Positions 29,763 through 41,660 of a stretch of 64,000 nt of DNA are shown here, piece after piece. Source of the stretch: Ceratobasidium sp. AG-K (lineage: Eukaryota > Basidiomycota > Agaricomycetes > Cantharellales > Ceratobasidiaceae). Under the pieces are notes generated by a model. The model was given only the letters and a program-made list of their open reading frames with translations, did not search any database and was not told where the DNA came from. Where the stretch lies: positions 806,001 through 870,000 of the forward strand of contig JAWNGF010000005.1 in assembly GCA_037039685.1 (NCBI GenBank). Direction: 5' to 3'. A program made the translations under genes and the position numbers. Position 1 is the stretch's first letter. Every line of letters begins with the position of its first letter.

Positions 29763-31877
29763 ATGCTCGGGCGCATACTTCGGCCAGGTATATGCTCAAA
29801 ATCTAGCAATAATTTACCTGTATATCCAGCTGCTCGATTTCTCTCAAGTCACCATGACCTTGACAATTCCGTAATGGCGGGTGAATCCTCGTCTGGTTCT
29901 AAAAGTCAACGGGACTTTCGAGGCTCTCGCACTACCAGAACCGATACCAATGATACCCCCCTCCCTTACAGAAAACCCCGACACAAGTCTGTGGATAGAG
30001 ACTCTCGGCACTCGGGCGATCGCTATGGCCCGAAAAATTTTAGGGAGGGAGCAAGCGAGTATTCGAGTTCAAGATATGACGACAGCCAGGGTCGTGGCGA
30101 CCGTGATGGCCAAAGTTTTCGTGGTGACCGCAATTTCCGTGGTCGTGGCTTTCGAAAAATTGACCCTGAAAGACGGAAGCGGAGTAACCTTCGGAGCATT
30201 ACAGGGAATTTAGAGGGGCATTTGTACGACAATTACACACCACTATCTTCCTCTCAGCGTCAGGTCGTCGCTCCACCCTCCAACGCAGATCCTTCGTTCG
30301 ACATTTTGGATGCTATACGCACCGCTTTCCCGCACGTCAAAACGCCGACCCCCGTTCAGGCGAAACTTATACCAGCCATCGTCGAGGGCCACGATGTAAT
30401 CTTGAATGATGAAACTGGCAGCGGAAAGTACGTTAGTTGATTTATTTCTGGAACGAATGTGATTTACGCCAACACTACCACATTTAGGACTTTTGGTAGC
30501 GTTATCGCCCTTCTCTCTGAGCTCGGACAACCTTATTCCGGGACCACGACTCTCTACCTTGTACCCCACCGAGACCTCGCATATCAAATTGAATCGTGGT
30601 GTCAAAAATTACTTGCTGCTAGGCCATCAGCCTCTACTCCGGCATCCCCACTCGTCAAAGTCCTTGCTCGCCCAAATATTACCCCCGAGCTACTTGGATC
30701 AATAGAAAAGAACCCACCACGCATCCTAATTGCCACTCCTGGCGGGCTCCTAGAAGCAGTACAAAAGAAAAGACTATCACTTCCCATTACCCTCCGCCGT
30801 ATCGTGATTGACGAGGTCGATGCCGTCATGAATGTTCCTTCGCGCTACGGACCTAAAGTTAGAATGGACCGCCGTCATCGTGCCGAAGCTGCTCAGTTTA
30901 TCGACTGGATCTTGGAATCCATGTGGCGGCAACGCGTACAGAAACCCCAAATGATTCTTATGAGCGCAACCCTCCGGCTTCACGTGCGGTCATGGCTCTT
31001 TCAGCAAAAGCGGTGGCTCAACGAGAGAGTCGTACGCATCGATGCTATCAAGGAGAAACTCGCATCGGGCGAATTGAACCCCGAATTTCGTACGGGGGTA
31101 GTTCACTCGGCCGTAGTGGTCGAATCGGATGGTTCCTTGCGTAACATGGAGAACGAGCCGAGCGAAAGTCAGTCCTCGGAGGAAGAACCAACAGAACGAG
31201 GGATCCTGGCGCAAGATCCTGAGAGTTTGTTGGAAATGCTCAATGGAGAGGACGGAGCGGCCGAGGCGGGTACTCCAGAGACAACCAAGTCCCATCCGGC
31301 CAAAGGCTTTGCCCTCCCTCCCAGCGTCCTCGAAGCTATCGCCACATCGGTTGCACTTGACGTAACAGACCGCGCGTTGCTAGTGGTTCCGAACGGCGTG
31401 TCAGTCGTCCCGGTCGTAGAGAGTCTTAAAAATCTTGGCGTAGATGCACGGCTCTTAAATTTCCTGCAGGACATCAAGCACGTTTCAGATCGATTCGGGT
31501 CCAAGGATGCTACAGTATCTACTGGCTCGGCGGCAACCAAGGGGTCAACTTCACCCTCCTCCATATCAGAAGGGCCTACCGAAGAGGAAGAGTACGTGCC
31601 CAATCCTATGCTGTTGGTGGCGACGACCTCGTCCGTTCGTGGGGTGGACATTCCGACTCTTTCTCATGTCTATATCGTTGGCGGCGCGCGTTCCGAGGAA
31701 TCCTACCGGCATATAGCAGGTCGCACGGGACGTTTTGGAAAACCAGGCACGGTAGTTTCATTTGTTGGTATAGAGGGAGCGGAGGGAATTCTTGGGAGTT
31801 CATTCGGGGAACGCCGCTTGCAAAAAATATATGCGCAAATTGGTATTGAGAAAGTGCCATTCGCGCATATACAGTAG
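29763..31877 (+). CDS. Mitochondrial DEAD-box-type RNA helicase (Mrh4-like)
   Basis: Two exons; the intron at about 30429-30487 is removed to give ETGSGK|TFGSVIALL. The ATG at 29763 begins MLGRILRPGICSKSSNN, an Arg-containing leader consistent with mitochondrial import. A disordered Arg/Asp/Ser-rich tract with RGDRNFRGRGFRK (RGG-like) follows. Helicase core: FPHVKTPTPVQAKLIPAI (Q motif), motif I DETGSGKT, Ia LVPHRDLAYQI, Ib ATPGGL, motif II IDEVD (not DEAD), III MSATL, then an acidic insertion (about 31150-31290), motif V region SVRGVDIPTLSHV and motif VI HIAGRTGRFG (about 31710-31740). The Ala-to-Asp/Glu-type change in motif I and DEVD in motif II are unusual for a canonical DEAD-box enzyme and fit the divergent mitoribosome-assembly helicase Mrh4. 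A function in mitoribosome large-subunit assembly is inference. Confidence 0.85.
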
Positions 31878-33755
31878 TTTATTTTATATAGAATATCTTA
31901 CTCAGTAGAGATTGTAGTTGTTTTTTGAGTATTTGTGATCATTTATGTAGCAAGCATGTAACGCAGATGTCTTACAATTTAGACCCTCACTCTTTCTTCA
32001 ATGTCGTCACGTGACACAATGCAGGTTGACAAGTCTCCTTTCCTGCTGGCTACGTCGACCATGCCGCCGCATTCAACTTAGCACAGGACTCACTCATAAT
32101 GGATTCCCACCGATAAATGGTAGTTTTCTCTAATATATACTCATTTGTTTGACTGGAAACCGCTCTTTGGTCTGCGGAGGTACCCTCACGATCGCGGGCT
32201 CGGCGGTTGTGACCAGCACTCTGACCGTGTACCTCCACAGTCGGCGCTGCAGCTTTTGGAGGCATCTGCTACATTCGACTTATATGCGTAGGTTCCGCTG
32301 GCGTTCTGTCGAATCGCTGGACTCATGGCGTTTTCCACCCCTCGTTGAACCCCATACCCTTTGCCGCGACCTCTATATTCGAGTTTTGGGCGAGATACCC
32401 AGCAAAACAGCACCTCCTCCCCCTGGTTTGCCACGATACACTCACTCAAAGGCCGCTCTCCCCAGTCTCCTATTGGGTTTAATCCATCGGCGGTTTGGAT
32501 GGACGACAACTCAAATGCGCCAACGTCAACCCGCCAGCCATAGAGTAGTCTTTTGCTTTTTACCCAGAATTCCGCTGGATTACCTAGGATGGATGTCGAT
32601 TTTGCTCAAGCATACGGAAATTCACGTATAGTCTTAGCTTCAGTCAAGCTTTAGCTTCCTCCGCTCTTCGATTGGTATCGATGAATAGTTAGGCCACGGT
32701 AAGTACCCCATACGGTGTCTACAAGCATCCCATCCATTCGTTTTCACCCATACGTCGCCGCTACCCTATCTCTCGCCTACTCAATGAAAGGCGGCCCTTG
32801 CTCATAGCCAGTCCTGCACTCCCCTCTCCCTCTCCCACTACCAAGACCCCCTCTTGCCTCTCCTGCCACGTCACGTCTCGGTTCCTGAATATGCCACCCC
32901 CACCCCCAACAAACTATACCATACTAATCATGAATTTCCGCTAGAATAACCTTGGTAAAGTTCACGAACGTTCCACTCCGCGAGTCCCTCGTGTGAACAT
33001 GTGGGTGGCTTGTGATGGGTAACCTTGGCAAATTGGGTAATCGCTATCGATCAACAGAGATACCGGTTCTCTTCTTTTCTCTACTGCTTTTGGTGGGCGC
33101 GGGACTACGGCTGAGGAGCACGCCGCCGGGGTCCAAACCAACGACTCCCGGCTTCCAGGAGTTTCGATTGACGGATGATTATGGATTTCGCTTATCACGC
33201 CGACCGTCCGATCGCATATTGCACTCCGCAGTTTGAGGCGTTCTTCAGGCCAGAACTTGGCATTGTAGCCTCTCACCCCCTTCGCCATGAACTCCCGGTA
33301 TGGTTAGCTCGGCTGTTCAAGAAATCAAGAAATCCGAGGCCAGTCGACCCAGAAATCACCGTTTCGTAATGAGGTATTATCTGGACAGTCACATTGTTTG
33401 CCCTGGTGTGCAGAATTTCCCATTTCGTCCTTGGTCCGTTGGACGCTAGTGGCTAACCCCTCGGTCCGTCATCACACGTGTTTCCGAGCGGCACGGTACC
33501 CAGCGCTCGGACTGACTTCGACAGCCAGTGCCCTTGCCCTTGCCGGACCCCATTCTTTTGAGCACATGGATAGACTGCTCTTTCGGCGGGGTTCGTCCGA
33601 CGCGAACGGCCCCGATGGACTTGGAGACATCATGGTCCTAGGTAGTTCATACACTAAAGAACTATAAAAACCCTCTCTGGCTGGCCACAATTCACCATCG
33701 AACTACCACATCCAGACTTCCGTGTCCAAACTCACTTTACTCGCTCAAATTCAAT
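31878..33755. other. Intergenic, 1.9 kb
   Basis: Region between the helicase and metallothionein-like copy B. It includes a C/T-rich stretch at about 32750-32900. One weak minus-strand frame (32265-32050, starts MPPKAAAPTVEVHG) is not supported well enough to call. Confidence 0.45.
33663..33669 (+). promoter_or_regulatory. TATA box of metallothionein-like copy B
   Basis: TATAAAA, about 87 bp before the ATG at 33756. Confidence 0.55.
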
Positions 33756-34032
33756 ATGATCGCTGTGAGTATCTCTTGAACTGCTTCAATGCCACTGTAT
33801 ACTAATTTTCCTTCATAGACTGTGGAGATCGTCAACTACTGCGGTGTATGTGGCTCCTGACCTTTGATTTCTCTCCTTGATCACTAACACTCAACATTCG
33901 CATCGCCTAGGACAACTGCAACTGGTGCGCCCCTTTCGTCAGGCCACACTAGCGTATCACCAGATGCTTACGACTCCTTTACTTAGCACCCCCGGAACTT
34001 GCAACTGCGAGAACTGCCCCAAGCACAAGTAA
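33756..34032 (+). CDS. Metallothionein-like Cys-rich peptide, copy B (32 aa, four exons)
   Basis: Exons 33756-33764 (MIA), 33819-33845 (TVEIVNYCG), 33911-33924 (DNCN plus two bases) and 33987-34032 (completing Cys, then TPGTCNCENCPKHK, TAA). Six Cys in C-x3-C-x-C-x4-C-x-C-x2-C spacing. Exon 2 is 27 nt and exon 3 is 14 nt, exactly as in copy A about 6 kb away on the other strand, and the N-terminal VE.VNYCG.NCNC block is shared. Likely a cytosolic metal-binding peptide. Divergence is concentrated in the loop between the two Cys clusters. Function is inferred from composition only. Confidence 0.75.
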
Positions 34033-34269
34033 AGGGTCGCGCTCTCACCGGACATCCGGATACTGCCGTACCTGTAATGACCATCCTCATGTATTCTGAT
34101 TTTCTGTAAGCGTATGAACTGGTTGTTAAGTTGGGATTGTTGCGTCGTGTGAGCCCCACTAAGGTTCTAGTAGACTGGGCGAGATTTCTAGTGACACGCC
34201 AGACCACAACCCCCGCCACCAATGATGTCGAGATTAGTTTTAGAAGTGCCTGTTATAATACTGCGGAAC

Positions 34270-35010
34270 ATATTGATACCGTATGGCCATCTAGACAAAC
34301 CACAATATCTCATCAACCGCGGAAACTAATATCGAGCTCGGTTTGAGCGACTCGGCCAAAAGTCAGATAAACAGTCCGCTATGGCATTCTTTAAATGTGC
34401 TGCACTGTCACCCACAGGATCCCCAGTAGTACGATTCCGTGCATCCCGAAATTGGGCTCAGTTGTCGTCCTTTGATGCCACTTCTACTCTCTGCCCTGCA
34501 TACCACCGTGCTACAGTGTTGCTCCCCCAGTTAGTTTGGATCGGCACTACGCTCGACCGACAATACGAGCTCATCACAGAGCTAGGTAACTTTGCGACAG
34601 AGGATGAATCACACGCGATCTCCTTCCATGCCTATGACCTTGCCCTTGAGTGGCTTGAAGCAGGCCGGTCAATTGTTTGGGTTCAGATCGCTCGGTTGCG
34701 CACCCCATTCGATCATCCTTTCGGCCAGAATTCAGACCTTGCCATCACCCTTCGGGACGTTAGCCTCAAGCTTGAGCAGGTAGGATTGAGATATTCATCT
34801 CCATCCCAGCAGAGTGACGACCACGACCTGACGCAGGAAGTCCATGATCACATTCAGTTAGCACTCGAGTTGGGACAACCTTCTGGCCGAGGCGAGGTCC
34901 ATCCCCGGGTTTGAGGACTTTCTGAGTTCTCCCAAAGCATTTGGTTTATTGACAGCTTCCAGGCTCGTGAAAGCTAATGCGAAATTGAGTGGAAATATAC
35001 ACTTGTATTC
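34270..35010 (+). pseudogene. Relic of a TPR-CHAT gene
   Basis: The reading frame around 34285-34330 gives HLDKPQYLINRGN, a stop (TAA near 34327), then YRARFERLGQKSD, which is the TPR linker pattern of this family. The frame continues through 34381-34880 with AFFKCAALSP, LPQLVWIGTTLDRQYELITE, ALEWLEAGRSIVWVQIARLRTPF and LEQ. These align with the intact gene's WEVWLGGTAHQRYERILYL and ALEWLEEGRSIVWNQMLQLRTPL. Near 34865-34890 the frame breaks: similarity continues in another frame as NLLAEARSIPGFEDFLSSPKAF (compare FLIQEARSLSGFDNFIRP). The catalytic CHAT domain is absent. It is a truncated, stop-containing, frameshifted copy lying directly 5' of the NACHT-WD40 gene. Confidence 0.75.
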
Positions 35011-35244
35011 AGCGGGTATGTCCAGCCAAATTGCAGTAAGATGAATTTCTCGATAAATGTCCCGGCCGTGGTTACAGTTGAGTTCTACCCAAATACCGTC
35101 TACATTTGTGCCAGCAAGCGCTGATCCAAACACCCGGTTCACCTTCCCTGAGATTACATGAACACATGCACCCGAAAGATCTGGTGCTCTTGTTGCTGTC
35201 GTCCACGTACTTCAACTTATGCCAGCTTGCTGTGTTGGCCAGCT

Positions 35245-38200
35245 ATGTCTTCAGGTTCCAAGCCGTCAAGATTAAGCAAGCTGTTACGTAATCGATTGAG
35301 CCTGGGTTCACGAACTAAGCCGAAGCTTGTGCAACCCCAGCAGGATCCGACCAACAGATCTGAGCCACATACTGCCTCTAGCCAGGCGATCACTACGAAG
35401 GGCAATGTACAAAAGTCACTCGTTGCTACCCTGAAGGCTTTAGAAGCCTGCCTAGAGGTGTTCCCTCCAGTGAAGTTGGCTGTGGGAGGGCTTGTCAGGT
35501 GCGTAGAAACGTTCGAAGTAGGTCAATTTATTTGCTTCGTAGTAAAACAAAATGCATGACAAAGTTCACCCAGGTATCTGAGAAAAATCAAAGGGAATAT
35601 AAGCAAATACTATCCGAATTCACAGCATTAGCGCAAACCCTACACTCCCACCTCTCGCAAACCAAACCATCTCGAATGCCTTATTCTATATCCAATGTCG
35701 CCCGGTACGCACGTCAAATCAAGCAGCCCACGCTTAACATAACTGTTGATATAGAGCAATTGACGAACAGGTTTCTATAATCACGCAACAACAAGGTCGA
35801 TGGAAAGGTAGTACAGTCGTGGCGGTATGGGAGGGCGAGGAGGACATAATGCTATGCTATCGCCGAGTTGAGGGCCTATTTAGGCAGCTACAGGTAAGCT
35901 TTGGTTTACATATTCATCGAATTTCACGGTGAGCTATGGGTTAGGCCGACGTATCAATGAGCATTTGGACCTTGGCGCACGAACAATGGGTGGTACGCTG
36001 CAGCTTTTAACTCAAAGTCGCATTGATTGATATTTGCTCGTTAGGACACGCGTTTGAAAGAGCTAATGCCCGTCCACGATGCCTATTATAATTCTGCACT
36101 GCCAGCCGAGATGCGGCGCCAAGGATGCACAGAAAAAACTCGTGAGGATGTCCTTGGAAACCTACAAGGCTGGGCTCAGAAGGAAGATTCGGCAAAGATT
36201 TACTGGGTGAATGGTATGGCTGGGACCGGGAAGACCACCATCGCATACAGCTTGTGCGAGCGACTCGAACGAAATAGGCAACTAGGAGCCAGCTTCTTCT
36301 GCTCACGCTTTTCACCGGCCTGCAGAGACGTGAATAGGATCTTTTCGACGCTTGCGTACCAGCTTGGCCGATATTCAAACCCCTATCAGGCCGCTCTGTG
36401 CGAAGTTTTGGGGAATGAACCAGATATAGCAAGACGAAACATTGGAGTCCAGTTTGAAAGGCTTATAGTAACCCCATTGACAACGACAAGGAAAGCAATC
36501 CCAAAGGATGTCGTCATTGTAATCGATGCTTTGGATGAATGCGCCGACGCGAATGGGACGAAGCAAGTGTTAGACTTGTTATTTCGACATGCAGCCGAAC
36601 TTCCCATCAAATTTTTTGTCACTAGTCGCCCCGAACCAAGCATTTCCACTAAAATCTCCCTTCAGAATCATGCCTCCCGTGCAATTCTTCATCTGCATGA
36701 CATTGAAAAATCCCTCGTGCAGGCGGATATCCGAACTTATCTCGCCGAAGCACTGGTGCCAATTCAACCACACGCAGAGCAGCTCGACCAACTTGCTTCA
36801 CGAGCAGGATGTCTCTTCATCTTTGCGGCGACCGTCGTGCGATTCATCTCCCCCGATGACGCCTCTGTTGATCACCAGGAGCGCTTATCAGTAATGTTGG
36901 AAACGACTCCACAGACTAGCAGTCGAGACTATGCAGAGATTGACGAGCTGTACTCTCTGATATTATCCAGGGCTCTTGAGGGAAATGTTAGGGAAAATGA
37001 GGCGAACCTACGAAAGCTCGTACTATGGACGGTTGTCTGTGCTCGTGAGCCGTTGCAAGGCTCCACCGTGGCCGAGATTCTTGGCCTCGATGGAGAGCGA
37101 AGGGTAGCACTCGCCATTCAGCCATTCAGCTCCGTACTTCACGTTTCGGCCAATACCGCTATGATTTCAACACTGCACGCCTCATTCCACGACTTTATTT
37201 CCAGCTTTGAACGTGCTGGGCGATTTTGGTGTGATGAAGCACATCACCACGAACACCTGGCTACTCGATGCTTTGACCTGATGTCGGCTCATCTGAAATT
37301 CAATATATGTGGGCTCGAGAATTCGTTCCAGCTCGACAAGGACGTACCGGATATTGAATCCCGAATACAGCAGGCCATCTCACCGGGACTTCTCCACGCA
37401 GCTTACGACTGGGGATATCATCTGTCTAGCTCGAAGTCTAACAGATGTCTGCCGCAGTTGGATAGGTTCCTGCAACATCAACTGCTGTTCTGGATGGAGG
37501 TTCTAAGCTTGAAGGGTCGCATAGGCAATGGAGAGTACATCCTGAGCGAGGTATTGCATTGGCTTCCGGTAAGATGTAAAACCCTCATTTACAGACATGA
37601 ACTGAAAAAAATCTAGCTGGAAGGCGAAACGAACTCGCTTCGACACTTCATACACGATGCACGCAACTTTGTCACCACCTTTGCCACTAGCCCCACTTCC
37701 AAAAGTACCCCCCATCTTTATATATCCATTTTGCCTTTTATTTCCAAGCGAAGCAATATTTGGTCGACTTATTGGCCAAAAATGCGTGGCCTAATTCGAG
37801 TCGAAGGGACAGCAATGGAGGCCAGGGGCAGGGCTGCAGTGGCTACATGGAACGCTGGATCACAGGTCAACGTTATCGCCCAGTCGAGTGATGGTAGACA
37901 AATTATATCCGGGTTTTCTGACGGGACTGTGAGCAGATGGGACGTATCAAAAGGGAGCGTGATTGGAAAGCCAATACTTTGTGATCAAGGCACAATATGG
38001 GCGGTCGCATTGTCTCCCAATGGAATGCGTATCGCAGCTGGCTCTAGGGACTATACGATATTGATCTGCGACACCAAGACCGGTAGTCCGGCCCTTGAGC
38101 CTCTAAAGGGTCATACTCGGCCGATATCCTCAGTTGCTTTTTCACCCGATGGATCCCGTCTCGTTTCTGGGTCTGATGACCATTCTGTCCGTATCTGGGA

Positions 38201-39857
38201 CGTCAGCACAGGAGCTTCTCTCGGAAAATTCGAGTGGCATTCCGACTGCGTTATGTCGGTCGTCTTTTCGCCAGACGGAAAGCGCATAGCGTCTGGCTCC
38301 GACGATCACACGGTTCGAGTATGGAACTGTCGTACACATACAATTTCCGAGCCGTTTGTTGGTCATACGGGTTGGGTTGTTTCGGTCGCATTCTCCCCAG
38401 ACGGATCGCGAATCGCTTCGGGGTCGATGGATCAGCAGATTCGAGTATGGGACTCACACAGTGGCAAACTTGCTGTGGGCCCGTTTGAGGGGCACACAGA
38501 CCGAGTAACCTCGGTAGCCTTCTCGCCCGACGGCAGGCGAATTGCTTCCGGGTCATTTGACTATAGTATCCGCGTCTGGGAATCCCATACCGGGCAGCTG
38601 CTTGCTGGACCATTCGAGGGGCACCACCGCGTCGTCAACTCGGTTCTGTTCTCCATTGATGGCACGCGCATTTTATCTGGGTCTGCCGACAGCACAATCC
38701 GCGTATGGGATGCGCGAGATAGCATAACATCAGTCCCCTCCTCAATTCACACTGGCGGTATATACTCTGTTGGGTACTCACCCGACGGCAAACGAGTCGC
38801 ATCCGGCTCCGGGGGGCATACTATATGTGTCTGGAATACAAGCAATGCTACATTGGCCTCCAGGCCGCTCCAGGGTCACAATAATGAGGTGACTTCTGTC
38901 TCCTTCTCTCCAGACGGGGAACGTATCGCATCTTGTTCCGGCGATTGTACCTTACGTACGTGGGACGCGGAGACCGGCGCTCCTCTCGCCGGCCCATTCA
39001 AGGGACATGTCGACTGGGTCTGGTCTGTTATGTTCTCTCCTGACGGGAACCAGCTCGTTTCAGGTTCCGGTGACCATACAATTCGATTATGGGACTCGCA
39101 TACTGCCAAGGAATTGGACGAGCCACGGAAAGGTCACGCCCAAGCGGTCATGTCGGTTGCGTTTTCGCCCGACGGTGTTCGGATAGTCTCTGGTTCATTT
39201 GATCGAACTGTACGAATGTGGGACCCGAGTCATCCCACCGCCTCGGTCTGGCTGTCTCACCATACCAATGGGGTTCACAGCGTAGCGTTTTCGCCCGAGG
39301 GAGCGAGAGTCGTATCTGGCTCAGAGGATCGCACTATAGTCATATGGGATGCGCAGTCCGGTGCCATGCTCTACGGCCCCTTTTCAGGACACGGAGGCGG
39401 CGTTTATTCAGTTGCATTCTCACCCGATGGGGATTGTATCGTCTCTGGTTCTCAGGACCGCACAGTTCGCGTATGGGATGCACAGACAGGCACCTTGACA
39501 GCTGGCCCGTTTTACGGTCACACTAAATCTGTCACGTCCGTTGCATTCTCACCCGACGGAACCCATATTACTTCGGGCTCGGACGACCAATCGATTCGGT
39601 TCTGGGATCTGGCTACCGAGGTCGACTCGCATATTTCGTATTTCGATCAATGCGCTGTCAACCGGAAAGGGTGGGTGACCGACTCGGAGTCGCGATTGTT
39701 GCTGTGGGTACCCTCGGATTTTCGAACTTCACTCCCGCGTCCGTCAAACTCGGTTGTCATATTCTCCCAGGGCGCGATCAGCGCGGATTATACCGGTCTA
39801 CTGATTGGGGAACGCTGGCATGACTGTTACCAAGGCCTCTCAAGTGCTGATTCATAG
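35245..39857 (+). CDS. NACHT-WD40 NLR-like protein with 14 WD repeats (apparent frameshift in exon 2)
   Basis: STAND-type signalling NTPase of the HET-E/NWD kind. Exons: 35245-35517 (MSSGSKPSRLSKLLRNRLSL), 35574-35893, 35945-35992, 36045-37568 and 37617-39857. The helical N-terminus is followed by Walker A GMAGTGKTT (36213-36239), Walker B VVIVIDALDECAD (about 36510-36548) and sensor FFVTSRPE (about 36612-36636). The WD40 part (about 37860-39640) has 14 repeats with V.SVAFSPDG.RI.SGS.D.TVRVWD signatures, enough for two seven-bladed propellers. A C-terminal tail RLLLWVPSDFR... follows. Exon 2 is 320 nt, not a multiple of three, and hits TAA at 35778-35780. Similarity resumes in another frame (ITQQQGRWKGS... 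CYRRVEGLFRQLQ), so one base appears missing near 35771-35776. A 105-nt alternative intron could avoid it but would delete conserved sequence. Proposed role: non-self or pathogen recognition leading to cell death. Confidence 0.85.
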
Positions 39858-40319
39858 GCATGTGTTATACGTCACACGCGACCACCTCTTTGATCAAGCC
39901 TATAGTTTTATGCTTGAACGTTTTCTTGTCGTTGATGGTAGATATCTAGTGGATATAGATTTGATGTGGATGTATGCTTTTACAATTGCGACCGAGGGCG
40001 TCAACATCCCCTTGCTATAACAAGAAACGCCGAGCACATCGCATTTCAGCCTCGGCGATGAGCTTGGAAACTGATTTACATCTAATAAGACAACGAATGC
40101 GGTGCCGAGTTTGTAGTATCTATGCTTGAAATAAGTACATACGATGTATGATCGGCCGCACAGTATACATAAACTAGGAAAGAGGACGAGACACGACCGC
40201 CTGCCCCGGCTTCCGTCCATGTATATGTAAGCATATTCGATTTCCATTATCTCTGGTGCTGTTCAACGTATTGAACCCGCTTGTTTTCTAGTTTACTTCG
40301 TCGCCAGTTTGAGTCAACT
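39858..40319. other. Intergenic region
   Basis: About 460 bp between the NACHT-WD40 gene and the polytopic membrane protein gene. No gene recognised. Confidence 0.5.
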
Positions 40320-41660
40320 ATGGATGGGAGTCATGAGGGGAGAAGAGGCTGGACATTTTCCGAAGTACAGGAAGACCAAAATCTCGCAGACGTCATCGTC
40401 CAGTGTTTTTTACAAGGTATGTGAACCCATGCCCTTGCATTTTATCCCTTGCATTGTACAGCTATCATATTATTGTTGGCCAAACGGTGGTTCTATGGTG
40501 ACTCGGATTCAGAGTCATCCCGGTCCCTCAAAATCTACGTCGGCTCTGTAAACATTTTGTGCCTACTGCATACCATTCTACGTATCGTATATGCGTTTGA
40601 ATTTATTCACCATCGGTCTAACACAAATGTCATCGCAAGTAAATCCGCCAAATCTGTCCGACCTGCTACTGACTCTCATTGTTAGTCAATGATGGTTCTC
40701 CCTATCCTGGTAACAGTCGAAATCACAGTCGTCCAAGGATACTTTCTCGTTCGATGTTGGCACATGCTCAATAAACGGAAGTGGGCGATAATCTCACTCG
40801 GACTGCTCTGGGTTATATCCTTCGGCGCCGGATTGTACTTTGCGAGTTCTTGTATTTTTCTCTTCCGGCAGCAAATGACCCATATTCTGTAGTCCATACT
40901 AGCTCGCGACGAGAGATCAGTAAGTTGGTTTATATTCTGAGTAGTCCGGTGACTTATATGCGCTCTCAGCAATCAATAACCCGTAAGTTCTTCGAAACGT
41001 AAATAAGAATTGGCTCAACTCGCGCAGTTGCCACTTGGGTAGGATGCTCCTTCTTCCTCGACGTTTATATGACATGCATCAGTAAGCTCCATCCCATCGG
41101 CCTCTCACAATCCACTAACTTTTTGAAAGCAACAACTTTTCTCATCCGAGCATGGCAGAGTACGTTCCATCGAAACTCCGAACCTGAAATAATTCAAGCT
41201 TCGTTCCCATCAGAAAGTATATCCCTATCGTCTGTTCTGTTGACAGTGTGGAACATGATGTGGGTACGTAGCCCAGCTATCCATCAGACGAGTCTCATAG
41301 CGTAGTAGTTGGCCGCGGTCCCACCAATGGTCGCAATGGTGATCGTCATCGTTCATGCATACTTCGTGAGTTTTTATTATTATTTTATTTTATAAAATCG
41401 CGTGGGAGAGCGCTGAGTTGCTGAATTGGATAGGTCCAGGGGTTGGAAGCTTGGGCAACATTTTTCTACGATATTTCGAGTGAGTCTCATTCCACTTCGC
41501 AAGACACCCCTAATCGAGCGCAGGTAAATTATTCGTTCTGTCACTCGTAATCTCTCTCACGGGGTACGCATCCAACCCTATCACCGTCGCCTGCTCACAA
41601 GTTATCGCCTCAGACGCGAATGTGCCTCTCGTAAACTCCAAACCGCCCAAGCAGCTCTAA
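40320..41660 (+). CDS. Orphan polytopic membrane protein (about seven TM), copy A
   Basis: Many short exons. Recognised coding segments in order: MDGSHEGRRGWTFSEVQEDQ... CFLQ; AIILLLAKRWFYGDSDSESS; LKIYVGSVNILCLLHTILRI; SMMVLPILVTVEITVVQGYF; LVRCWHMLNKRKWAIISLGL; LWVISFGAGLYFA; VATWVGCSFFLDVYMTCI; TTFLIRAWQ; WNMMW|LAAVPPMVAMVIVIVHAYF; VQGLEAWATFFYDIS; GKLFVLSVISLTGYASNPIT; ending ANVPLVNSKPPKQL and TAA (41658-41660). The layout of about seven hydrophobic segments with a Ser-rich cytosolic loop resembles the large basidiomycete DUF6534-type membrane family, but this assignment is tentative. A paralogue with matching segments occupies 62682-64000. Function unknown. Some internal splice sites between 40850 and 41010 are uncertain. 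Confidence 0.65.

Noticed and set aside
32050..32265. Minus-strand frame starting MPPKAAAPTVEVHG
   Set aside because: The start looks protein-like, but nothing downstream joins it into a convincing gene; left uncalled.
37860..39640. Regularly spaced repeats as a possible CRISPR-like or satellite array
   Set aside because: The spacing (about 126-130 nt) and content are WD40 repeats in a single open frame.
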